Origin: Oscillospiraceae bacterium
GTDB lineage: Bacteria; Bacillota; Clostridia; Oscillospirales; Oscillospiraceae
Direction of reading: 5' to 3'
NCBI GenBank assembly: GCA_017502285.1
Contig: JAFVVH010000059.1
Location: 1 to 45,028 of the forward strand
Length of the DNA: 45,028 nucleotides
The notes under the pieces are model-generated. The model saw only the letters and a program-made list of their open reading frames with translations. It searched no databases and had not been told where the DNA came from. Below, in pieces: positions 24,250 through 31,195 of the stretch. A program made the translations under genes and the position numbers. Within the stretch, counting starts at the first letter, position 1, and every line of letters starts with the position of its first letter.

Positions 24250-25815
24250 TCAGTCCCGCTTGATCTGACGGATCACGTCGATGACGGTACCGTCGCGGTA
24301 CTCCACAATGCAGGTGATCTTGTCGGTGGTCTCAATGGGCTTGGGCACACCGGTCATGGAGTAGGCCAGGTCACGCAGAGACTCGATGGTGACGGTCTTG
24401 ATACCGGCGGCATCCAGGTCCTCCTTGAGCATCTGATAGCTTCTGTGCTTGGGGTTCAGGGCGATGCCAGCCTCGGTGACAACCACGGCCACGGAGGAAC
24501 CGGGGGTGCAGCAGGTAAAGACCTTGTCGACCACGGAGGGGATACGGCCGCGGACGATGGGCAGGGTGACGATGGAGATATCGGCACCGTCGGCCACGTC
24601 GGGGCCGCCGCCGATACCGCCCATCATCTCGCCGCTGGAGCCGGTGAGGATGTTGATGTTAAAGTCCACGTCCACTTCCAGAGCGCCCAGAATGCCGAAG
24701 TTCAGCTTATCCAGCACGCAGCTCTTGTTGAACATGTTGGCGTACATGGAGTTGTCGATCTCCAGCACGTTGGGGTCCTCGGCGATGGCGCGGGCGGCCA
24801 CGGCGTCGAAGGACTGGGAGCACAGCATGGTGCGCAGCAGACCGCGGTTGTGCATATCCACGATGGCACCGGTCATGCCGCCCAGAGTGAAGCTGGACTG
24901 GATGCCGGCCTGCTCGGTATAGTCGGCCAGGAAGTTGGTGCAGGCCACGGGGATGGCACCGGCGCCGGTCTGGAAGGAGTAACCGTCCTTGAACAGGCGG
25001 CTGGCGGCCATGATATCGGCGCAGCGCTGGGCAATGAGCAGGTCGCGGGGGTTCTTGGTCATGCGGGTGGCGCCGGCGCCGATCTTGGCGGGGTCGCCGA
25101 TCTCGTCCACCTTGACCACGTAGTCCACGTACATCTGGGAGATGGACATGGGTACGCAGGGGTAGGGGACCAGATTGTCGGTGATGACCACTACCTTGTC
25201 GGCAGAAGTGGCATCGATGAAGGAGTAGCCCAGAGCGCCGCAGGCATTGGGGCCGATCTGGCCGGTACAGTTGCCGAAGTCGTCGGCAGCGGAGGCGCCG
25301 ATGAAGGCTACGTCAATGGTCAGGTCGCCGGTCTCGATGGCGTGGGGGCGGGAGCCGTGGGGGCGCAGGATGACAGGCTCGGCCAGCTCCACTTCGCCGT
25401 TGACCACCGCGTCACCCAGCTCGCCGCGGATGCCGCTGGCCTGGATGCGGTTGATGGTACCGTCCTTGACGAAGGAGACGATGGAGGGGTTCTTGATGTT
25501 GACCACGGCGCTGGGGGCGAAGCGCAGGCCCTTAATGCCCAGCTCGCGGATGACGGTGAGCACCTGGCCGATGATCTTGTCGCCCTCGCGGAAGCTGTGG
25601 TGGAAGGAGATGGTCATGCCATCCTTCAGGCCGGTGGCCAGAATGGCCGCCTTCAGGTCGGGCAGGAGCTTGTTCTCGCCCACAGCACGCTTGGAGGGCT
25701 TTCTCTTGGAAACGACGGGAGCGTCGGCCTCGATGGTCTCCATGGGGCCGGCGTAAGGCTTAACGACATAGCTGCCGATCTTCTCGGGAATTTCACGTCC
25801 TACTGCGTTGATCAT
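24250..25815 (-). CDS. citF: Citrate lyase alpha subunit (acyl-carrier transferase)
   Basis: The 521-residue protein matches CitF in length and sequence (start MINAVGREIPEKIGSYVVKPYAGP; internal GANTC-like glycine-rich loops such as GGIGGGPDVADGAD). CitF swaps the acetyl group on the CitD thioester for the substrate acid, giving substrate-ACP and free acetate. The ATG overlaps the citE stop in ATGA and has GGAGGT upstream. Citrate and citramalate lyases share this subunit plan, so citrate is not certain as substrate. Confidence 0.93.
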   Translation of the reverse strand: MINAVGREIPEKIGSYVVKPYAGPMETIEADAPVVSKRKPSKRAVGENKLLPDLKAAILATGLKDGMTISFHHSFREGDKIIGQVLTVIRELGIKGLRFAPSAVVNIKNPSIVSFVKDGTINRIQASGIRGELGDAVVNGEVELAEPVILRPHGSRPHAIETGDLTIDVAFIGASAADDFGNCTGQIGPNACGALGYSFIDATSADKVVVITDNLVPYPCVPMSISQMYVDYVVKVDEIGDPAKIGAGATRMTKNPRDLLIAQRCADIMAASRLFKDGYSFQTGAGAIPVACTNFLADYTEQAGIQSSFTLGGMTGAIVDMHNRGLLRTMLCSQSFDAVAARAIAEDPNVLEIDNSMYANMFNKSCVLDKLNFGILGALEVDVDFNINILTGSSGEMMGGIGGGPDVADGADISIVTLPIVRGRIPSVVDKVFTCCTPGSSVAVVVTEAGIALNPKHRSYQMLKEDLDAAGIKTVTIESLRDLAYSMTGVPKPIETTDKITCIVEYRDGTVIDVIRQIKRD

Positions 25816-26711
25816 TTCAGGTTACCTCCAATCGCGACACCGGCGGCCTCGGCCTGAGCCAGAGTGGTGCGGGCGCGCAGCTCCATGGGCTTGTCGATCA
25901 TGCTGCCGTCCAGAGTGACAGCGCCCTTCTTCAGACGCTTGCCCTCCTCAACGGCCTCCAGCACGCGCAGAGCGTACTTGATCTCCTTGGCGCTGGGGGT
26001 GAAGAAGGAGTTGACGATGTCGATCTGACGGGGGTGGACGCAGGTCTTGCCGTCAAAGCCCAGGTTGCGGGTCAGGGTGGTGTCTTCCTTCAGGCCCTCG
26101 GGGTCGTTGATGTCGGAGAAGACGGCATCAATGGCCTCGATACCGGCCTGACGGCAAGCGGTCAGGATGGCGTTGCGGGCATAGAAGATCTCAAGACCGG
26201 CCTTGGTACGGGTGGACTTCATGCTTGCGGTGAAGTCCTCGGCACCCAGAGCCAGAGCCTCGATGCGGGGATCGGCGGTGGCGATCTCATAAGCGTTGAT
26301 CATGCCCAGATAGGACTCGATGTTGCACCAGACCTCGATCTTGCCGGGCTCAAGGCCGGCTTCCTTCTCGATCTCGGTGATGCGCTGGCAGATGCGCACG
26401 GCCTCTTCCTTGTACTCCACCTTGGGAATACGGATGGCATCGGGGCGGGCGCGGACGGCGGCCTCCAGATCCTCTTCAATAAACTCGGAGTAGAGCCCGT
26501 TGACGCGGATCATGACGTACTTGTTGGCGGGACGGTGATAGCGCACGGTGTTGTAGATCAGCAGGCGGGCGCTGTCCTTCTCGGCCAGGGGGACGGAGTC
26601 CTCCATGTCGTAGACGATGCAGTCTTCGTTATAGAAGGCGGCCTGGATCATGTTGATGGGGGTGGCACCGCTGGCATACAGAGAGGTGCGCTTGAGCTTC
26701 GTTGTGGCCAT
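25812..26711 (-). CDS. citE: Citrate lyase beta subunit (acyl-ACP cleavage)
   Basis: The 299-residue protein is CitE, a TIM-barrel Mg-dependent lyase that cleaves citryl-ACP (or citramalyl-ACP) to acetyl-ACP and a 2-oxoacid. CitE landmarks are the early YDMEDSVPLAEKDSAR, RVNGLYSEF, IRIPKVE, EALALGAEDFTASM and GFDGKTCVHPRQID near 218-231. It lies between citD (2 bases) and citF (4-base overlap). Sequence alone does not separate citrate from citramalate specificity here. Confidence 0.95.
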   Translation of the reverse strand: MATTKLKRTSLYASGATPINMIQAAFYNEDCIVYDMEDSVPLAEKDSARLLIYNTVRYHRPANKYVMIRVNGLYSEFIEEDLEAAVRARPDAIRIPKVEYKEEAVRICQRITEIEKEAGLEPGKIEVWCNIESYLGMINAYEIATADPRIEALALGAEDFTASMKSTRTKAGLEIFYARNAILTACRQAGIEAIDAVFSDINDPEGLKEDTTLTRNLGFDGKTCVHPRQIDIVNSFFTPSAKEIKYALRVLEAVEEGKRLKKGAVTLDGSMIDKPMELRARTTLAQAEAAGVAIGGNLK

Positions 26712-26713
26712 GA

Positions 26714-27007
26714 TCAGTCTTCCCCCTTCCAGTTGAACTTGCTTTCGGTGGCGCGGCAGCAGGCGGCCTGCAGACGGGACCGGATGACCCAGTCAAAGGC
26801 GCCCTTATCTACCAGGCTGACCACCGCGTCGGTGATCTCAAACTCGGCCAGAACGGCACGGGTGGTTTCAAGGATGGAATCGCCGAACTGGGCCTTGGCG
26901 ATGCTCTGCAGCTGGATGTCCAGACCATTTCCGGGGTTGGGGAAAATGCTTACCTGGATGTCGCTGGATTCCAGCGTTCCTGCAACTGCGGGCTGTTTTA
27001 CGATCAT
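26714..27007 (-). CDS. citD: Citrate lyase gamma subunit (acyl carrier protein)
   Basis: The 97-residue acyl carrier CitD starts IVKQPAVAGTLESSDIQ, with Ser14 in TLES being the known attachment site of the dephospho-CoA-derived arm. FGDSILETTRAVLAEF and VSLVDKGAFDWVIRSRL match the family. It carries acetyl and substrate acyl groups between CitF and CitE. It begins 65 bases after the citC end; I see no other feature in that gap. Confidence 0.95.
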   Translation of the reverse strand: MIVKQPAVAGTLESSDIQVSIFPNPGNGLDIQLQSIAKAQFGDSILETTRAVLAEFEITDAVVSLVDKGAFDWVIRSRLQAACCRATESKFNWKGED

Positions 27008-27072
27008 TGATTAACACTCCCTTTTACAGCTTTCTTGTATATTTCGATTCACGCAGGTTGCCCTGCGAAGGA

Positions 27073-28116
27073 TCACTTGGTTTGGCGCAGCGAATGGATG
27101 ATCTCCCGACCCTCCTCCGAGCGAAGAAACTCGGTGGTGACGGGGGGTAGCAACTCGCCCAGCTCCTCCGGGGAGCTGCCCTGAGACAAAAGGGCACGCA
27201 CGCGGGAGGCGCTGATGGCCTGTTCGCCGCTTTCGATGCGGGGGATCTCCACCAGACGGATACCGTATTGGGGCAGAACGGTCTGCATGGAGCGGTTATA
27301 CTGGTCGGTCAGGCCGCAGTTGGGCTCGGTACCCACAAAGCGCAGGGTGATATTCAGTGCCGGGGCGATGGCCCGGGCAAAGACCTGAGCGTCCAGCTCA
27401 GTCTGCATGACCGCCGCGTCGTCGGTTTCCTTCAGGAAGTAGCGGGGGAAGGTGGCCTGAGAAATGATGTACGGGCCGCCGGGGTGGACCCGGACGTTGG
27501 CAAGGTCGCTTGTGCCCTGCTCCACCAGCGCAAGGCGGTGGGCAAAGGGGAACACGGACCGGTCTTCTTCCACCACGAACACGTGCAGCACGTCGCATTG
27601 GGCGGCGGCCTGCTCCACCAGATAGCGGTGACCCTTTGTGAAGGGGTTGGCGTTCATCACGATGGCGCCGATGATCTTGCCGGCGTCGTCGCTCTGGCGG
27701 AAGGCGGCGGCAAATCGGGCGGCACCTCCGGGGATGCGTTCCAGCAGGCCCACCTGCTCCGTTTGAGCCACGCAGCTGAAGCCGCAGTTTTCAAACAGGG
27801 GAACGTTGTGCGTCCGGGTGACCACCATGGGGTTGAAGCAGCCCTGCTGCATGCAGTATGTAGTCAGGTCGTTGACCAGACGGCCGAGGGCATTGCAGCC
27901 GCGCAGATCCTCGTTGACGGCGAAGCACTTGAGCAGCCTGCCGTTGCTGGCGCCGCAGGCCACGATCTCGTCCTCGTCATTGACCAGGGCGGTGGCATAG
28001 GTCAGGTCATCCTCGGGGTGCAGGTGGTGGCGCTCCAGAAAGGCCAGCAGCTCTGCCTTTTCCCGGGGGATGGTCAGCAGGATGTCCCTGCGCTGCAGGT
28101 TGGTTTCCATATCCAC
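27073..28116 (-). CDS. citC: [Citrate (pro-3S)-lyase] ligase
   Basis: About 347 residues. An N-terminal acetyltransferase-like domain (AEEDDEIVACGAS to FENCGFSCV region) precedes a nucleotidyltransferase domain with NANPFTKGHRYLV and the late ISASRVRALL motif. CitC uses ATP and acetate to acetylate the prosthetic arm of CitD, switching the lyase on. The frame opens at 28191, but GGAGG at 28126-28130 points to GTG 28116 (9-base spacing); ATG 28110 is the alternative. It is the first gene of the operon, divergent from the LysR gene. Confidence 0.92.
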   Translation of the reverse strand: MDMETNLQRRDILLTIPREKAELLAFLERHHLHPEDDLTYATALVNDEDEIVACGASNGRLLKCFAVNEDLRGCNALGRLVNDLTTYCMQQGCFNPMVVTRTHNVPLFENCGFSCVAQTEQVGLLERIPGGAARFAAAFRQSDDAGKIIGAIVMNANPFTKGHRYLVEQAAAQCDVLHVFVVEEDRSVFPFAHRLALVEQGTSDLANVRVHPGGPYIISQATFPRYFLKETDDAAVMQTELDAQVFARAIAPALNITLRFVGTEPNCGLTDQYNRSMQTVLPQYGIRLVEIPRIESGEQAISASRVRALLSQGSSPEELGELLPPVTTEFLRSEEGREIIHSLRQTK

Positions 28117-28253
28117 TTCCGCACCCCTCCCGGTTGAACAAGACATAAGGAAAAACTGTGGCAGAATCGTGTGATTTTGTCCTGCGGGCATAATCAGACA
28201 TTCTAACCCATACTAAGGATAACCTACCTATAATAAAACCAGAAAACCATTGA

Positions 28254-28282
28254 AAAGTAAAGAGGTTTTGTTTTAATGCCAA
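28254..28282 (-). promoter_or_regulatory. Possible promoter of the citrate-lyase operon
   Basis: On the minus strand TTGGCA (28282-28277), a 17-base spacer and TACTTT (28259-28254) give a leader of roughly 140 nt before citC. The -10 is weak, which suits an activator-dependent promoter. Confidence 0.4.
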
Positions 28283-28283
28283 C

Positions 28284-28299
28284 ATAAGGGAAATCTTAT
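28284..28299. promoter_or_regulatory. Possible LysR operator in the divergent intergenic region
   Basis: ATAAG (28284-28288) and CTTAT (28295-28299) form a dyad just 7 bp before the lysR -35 and next to the operon -35. LysR regulators often bind such AT-ended dyads between divergent genes. Binding is inferred. Confidence 0.4.
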
Positions 28300-28306
28300 C
28301 TTGGTC

Positions 28307-28336
28307 TTGACAGCGAAAGGAGCTCTGTGCTACCAT
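28307..28336 (+). promoter_or_regulatory. Promoter of the LysR gene
   Basis: TTGACA (28307-28312), an 18-base spacer and TACCAT (28331-28336), about 75 bp before the start codon. Confidence 0.65.
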
Positions 28337-28410
28337 AAAACAAGATAATGTGGGCCTTGTGTGGGAAAACAAGGGGATAAGGTCTATATCATGTGGAGGG
28401 AGGCACAGAA

Positions 28411-29364
28411 ATGAATCTGGTCCAGCTGGAACGCATCGTATTTATCGCCAACGTCGGCAGCATCACGGAGGCGGCAAAGCAGCTGTATATCTCTCAGTCT
28501 GCCCTGAGCCAGATGGTCAGCGCGGTGGAGGCGGAGATCGGAACCCCCATCTTCGACCGGCGGGTCAAACCCTTGCGGCTGACCAAGTCGGGAGAGTGCT
28601 ATGTTACCATGGCCCGGTACATCATGAACGTGCACTCCACCATGCTCAATGAGATCGTCAACATCAAAAGCGGTGCCATCGGCGAGATCCGTCTGGGCAT
28701 TTCCGCCCGACGGGCCAATACTGTGATGCCCGACATCCTCAAGGAGCTGTCGGTGGAATTCCCCCACATCTCTATACGCCTGTACCTGCTGGACCCTACC
28801 GAGTTTGAAGCCTATATCCTGCGCGGCGAGCTGGACATCGCCCTTGGCTCCCTGCCACCCAACGACCCCAACGTGGGCTGCTTTGTGCTCAACGATGAGA
28901 AATACTGCCTTGTGGTGCCCACCAGCTCCCCTGTGGGGCAAAGATTGGAGGCGCTGAGGGACCCAAAGGCCCCCTGGGCGCCCATCTCCCTGAGCCAGGT
29001 GGGCGAGGAGCGGTTTATTGCCACGCCGCCCAATACCCCCACCCGGGACGTGCTCAACTCCATGTTTGAAGAGGCCCGCATCCATCCAAAGGTCTCTCTT
29101 GTGGTGCCCAGCAACAACACCGCGCTGGACTACGTGAAGGGCGGTCTGGGCGTGGCGGTGCTGCCTCAGGATTTTGAAAATGGCAAGCAGCTGCCTTTCC
29201 GCACCGGTGAACTGTCCCTGTTCAACATCGACAGCAAATACGTGCTGCGCAACTTTTATCTACTTTATGACACCTCTGTGGTGGTGTCTCCCCCCCATCG
29301 TTTCCTTATCAACCGGGTGCTGGAGCGGTATGGGTCACAGGAGCGGGCATTGCCGGAGCTTTGA
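28411..29364 (+). CDS. LysR-family transcriptional regulator
   Basis: The 317-residue protein has a LysR winged helix-turn-helix in the first ~60 residues (SITEAAKQLYISQSALSQMVSA) and a periplasmic-binding-like effector domain (ISIRLYLLDPTEFEAYILRGELDIALGSLP). The ATG at 28411 has GGAGGGAGG upstream; an ATG 18 bases earlier lacks a good site. It is divergent from citC, the usual arrangement for LysR control, so it probably senses the operon substrate or an intermediate. Confidence 0.92.
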   Translation: MNLVQLERIVFIANVGSITEAAKQLYISQSALSQMVSAVEAEIGTPIFDRRVKPLRLTKSGECYVTMARYIMNVHSTMLNEIVNIKSGAIGEIRLGISARRANTVMPDILKELSVEFPHISIRLYLLDPTEFEAYILRGELDIALGSLPPNDPNVGCFVLNDEKYCLVVPTSSPVGQRLEALRDPKAPWAPISLSQVGEERFIATPPNTPTRDVLNSMFEEARIHPKVSLVVPSNNTALDYVKGGLGVAVLPQDFENGKQLPFRTGELSLFNIDSKYVLRNFYLLYDTSVVVSPPHRFLINRVLERYGSQERALPEL

Positions 29365-29375
29365 TTTTAGACAGG

Positions 29376-29412
29376 AAAAGGCCCTGAAAACCAACGGTTT
29401 TCAGGGCCTTTT
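29376..29412. terminator. Bidirectional terminator between lysR and tRNA-Arg
   Basis: A 17-bp perfect stem (29376-29392 with 29396-29412) with an AAC loop. It serves lysR on the plus strand and directly abuts the tRNA 3' CCA on the minus strand. Confidence 0.93.
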
Positions 29413-29488
29413 GGCACGCCCGAAGGAATTCGAATCCCCGACCTTCCGCTTAGGAGGCGGACGCTCTATCCTGCTGAGCTACGGGCGC
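29412..29488 (-). tRNA. tRNA-Arg (anticodon CCU)
   Basis: A 77-nt cloverleaf including encoded CCA. The acceptor is GCGCCCG with CGGGCGU (G1-U72 wobble) and discriminator G. The D-arm is GCUC/GAGC, the anticodon stem UCCGC/GCGGA with loop CUCCUAA (anticodon CCU, reading AGG), and the T-arm GGGGA/UCCUU around UUCGAAU. Its promoter lies upstream of a damaged copy of its own 5' half, so the primary transcript begins with a false tRNA start. Confidence 0.95.
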
Positions 29489-29513
29489 ATATAAAATTGT
29501 GCATTTTTGGCGG

Positions 29514-29612
29514 GGCGGACGCTCAGCCGAAAGCCGAGGCTTTCGGCACTAACTCCCGCTATGTTCGCAAGCTCACGGAGCGGGAGTAAGTATCCTGCTG
29601 AGCTACGGGCGC
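29514..29612 (-). pseudogene. Broken 5'-half copy of tRNA-Arg(CCU)
   Basis: Positions 29591-29616 are identical to 29467-29492 (tRNA nt 1-22 plus four upstream bases). Positions 29514-29524 are identical to 29456-29466, the next 11 tRNA bases. The two blocks are in the right order but separated by a 66-bp insert. The 3' half of the tRNA is absent, so it cannot make a functional tRNA. Confidence 0.85.
29525..29590. mobile_element. 66-bp double-hairpin insert in the tRNA copy
   Basis: The insert holds two perfect inverted repeats: GCCGAAAGCC/GGCTTTCGGC (10 bp, 2-base loop, 29526-29547) and ACTCCCGCT/AGCGGGAGT (9 bp, 18-base loop). No target-site duplication is visible and no coding capacity exists. 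It resembles a small palindromic repeat element, but no second copy is present in this window, so mobility is unproven. Confidence 0.45.
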
Positions 29613-29631
29613 ATATGGCCTTGGACAACTC

Positions 29632-29660
29632 ATTTTACCCTATAAAAAATGGCCTGTCAA
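29632..29660 (-). promoter_or_regulatory. Promoter of tRNA-Arg
   Basis: On the minus strand a consensus TTGACA (29660-29655), 17 bases and TAAAAT (29637-29632). The -35 is inside the terminator stem of the upstream CBS gene, and the start point is about 13 bp before the broken tRNA copy. Confidence 0.8.
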
Positions 29661-29680
29661 TGAAATTGACAGGCCATTAA
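29643..29680 (-). terminator. Terminator of the CBS-domain gene
   Basis: A 14-bp perfect stem (29648-29661 with 29665-29678) followed on the minus strand by TTTTTTA. It overlaps the tRNA promoter. Confidence 0.9.
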
Positions 29681-29690
29681 AAACTTGGAG

Positions 29691-30125
29691 TTACCGCTCC
29701 GGGCGCAACACATTTTCCGAGATCTCGCTCAGGGCATGGGAGGCCTCCATGTCAAATTCATGAGTTCGGGCCAAATCGCCCAGAGACAGCATGCCCACCA
29801 ACTTGCCGCCTTCCACCACGGGCAGGCGGCGGATCTGCCGGGTGGCCATGATCTGGGTGGCCTGACGGCAGTCGTCCTCCGGCCCCACAGTATAGCAGCC
29901 CCGGGTCATGACCTCCCGCACCGGGGTCTGGGCGGGATCCTCCTCCGCGGCCACGCACCGCAGCACGATGTCCCGATCGGTGACAATGCCTCGCAGCCGC
30001 CCGTCGCTGGTGCACACAGGCAGGGAGCCCACGTTGTGCCGGCTGAGCAGCCGGGCGGCCAACGCGGAGCTGTCGGTGGTGGAGAGGGTGACTACGTGAG
30101 GATTCATCAATTCGCGGACTTTCAT
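29691..30125 (-). CDS. CBS-domain pair protein
   Basis: The roughly 144-residue protein is a stand-alone pair of CBS domains: KVRELMNPHVVTLSTTDSS with GSLPVCTSDGRLRGIVTDRDI, then VREVMTRGCYTVG with RLPVVEGGKLVGMLSLGDL. Such pairs bind adenine nucleotides and act as energy sensors or regulatory partners. The open frame goes up to 30164, but ATG 30125 starts the canonical MKVRELM and has AGGAAAGG upstream. No partner gene is obvious. Confidence 0.9.
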   Translation of the reverse strand: MKVRELMNPHVVTLSTTDSSALAARLLSRHNVGSLPVCTSDGRLRGIVTDRDIVLRCVAAEEDPAQTPVREVMTRGCYTVGPEDDCRQATQIMATRQIRRLPVVEGGKLVGMLSLGDLARTHEFDMEASHALSEISENVLRPER

Positions 30126-30198
30126 TATGAATACCAGCCTTTCCTGTTTTTTGCATTTGTTCATACTATGCCCGGAAAGGCGGGCGGTTAATCCGCGT

Positions 30199-31047
30199 TT
30201 ATTTCAGCATGTCCCGGGGGGTCATGCCGAACTGGGTGCGGAAGGCCCGCTGGAAGGTGGAATAGTCCTGAAAGCCGCATCGGGCACAGGCGTTTTGGGC
30301 AGACACTCCGCTGCGCAGCAGGTCGGCGGCGGCCAGCAGCCGCTTCTGGGTAATATAACGGTGAACGGAACAGCCCGTCAGTTCTTTGAACCGGCGCATG
30401 AAGTGGTATTTGCTGGTATATACCTGCCCGGCCAGCGTGTCCACGCTCAGGTCCTCGGACAGGTGATCGTTGATGTAGGACAGGGCCCGTTCGATTTTAG
30501 GGTCATTGCGGCTGGCGGACTTGTCCCGGTGGGTATGGTCCTTGACCATCTCCCGGTTCAGGTGGATGAGCAGCTGTAAAAAGCAGGTGCGGGCCAGCAG
30601 CGTTCCGGCAAAGCCGGCCTCGGCAAGGGCCTGCTCCAAATTGGAAAGCAGGGCCTGAAGCTGTTGACGCTGTGCGCCCGACCGGCGCATCAGCGCAAAC
30701 TGCCGCTGCCGGGCCAGCCGGAAGCAGGCCGTCAGGTCGCCGTCCTTTGCGCTCTGGGAGCGGATAAAACCCGGGTCCAGATAGATGACTACCCGCTCAT
30801 AGGGGTCGTTGGGGTCGATGACCGGCTTGTGGATCAGGTGGTGGCTGACCAAAAGCACATCCCACGGCTCCAGAAAATAGGAGCGGCCCTCCACGATATA
30901 GCTGGCCGTACCGGACAGGAAAATGACGATTTTGTCAAATTCGTGGTAGTGGTATTCCATCTCCTCCACACCCACGTCCCGCAGGTGAAACAGGCGAAAA
31001 TCCTCGTGCAGATAGCCTTTTTTACGGAAATTTGCGTTCTCAGTCAT
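30199..31047 (-). CDS. AraC-family transcriptional regulator
   Basis: The 282-residue protein has an N-terminal cupin-like sensor (YHYHEFDKIVIFLSG near residues 31-45) and a C-terminal AraC DNA-binding pair of helix-turn-helices (LSVDTLAGQVYTSKYHFMRRFKELTG and CARCGFQDYSTFQRAFRTQFGMTPRDML). GAGGTGAGG precedes ATG 31047. It is divergent from the Cys/Met PLP enzyme gene 148 bp away and may regulate it. The effector is unknown. Confidence 0.92.
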   Translation of the reverse strand: MTENANFRKKGYLHEDFRLFHLRDVGVEEMEYHYHEFDKIVIFLSGTASYIVEGRSYFLEPWDVLLVSHHLIHKPVIDPNDPYERVVIYLDPGFIRSQSAKDGDLTACFRLARQRQFALMRRSGAQRQQLQALLSNLEQALAEAGFAGTLLARTCFLQLLIHLNREMVKDHTHRDKSASRNDPKIERALSYINDHLSEDLSVDTLAGQVYTSKYHFMRRFKELTGCSVHRYITQKRLLAAADLLRSGVSAQNACARCGFQDYSTFQRAFRTQFGMTPRDMLK

Positions 31048-31108
31048 GCGCCCTCACCTCTATTATAAAAATACCGCACTTTTTGCAATATGTAAAGCAA
31101 TTTCTGCG

Positions 31109-31137
31109 TTGTAGATTGAAAAAACTTTCGATATACT
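31109..31137 (+). promoter_or_regulatory. Promoter of the Cys/Met PLP enzyme gene
   Basis: TTGTAG (31109-31114), 17 bases and TATACT (31132-31137), about 60 bp before the start codon, in the region shared with the divergent AraC gene. Confidence 0.55.
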
Positions 31138-31195
31138 GAATACAGAACAAAATAGGCCCGTGCGGCCATGCCGCAGGAAGCAGGAGGTAACATCC

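Noticed and set aside
17935-28116. Ordinary citrate fermentation operon
   Set aside because: There is no citrate carrier or oxaloacetate decarboxylase, and four accessory enzymes are unexplained. Citrate remains possible as substrate but is not shown.
29412-29616. Integrative element attachment sites (attL/attR)
   Set aside because: The duplicated part is the 5' half only 124 bp apart, with no integrase or cargo, so a complete island boundary is not supported.
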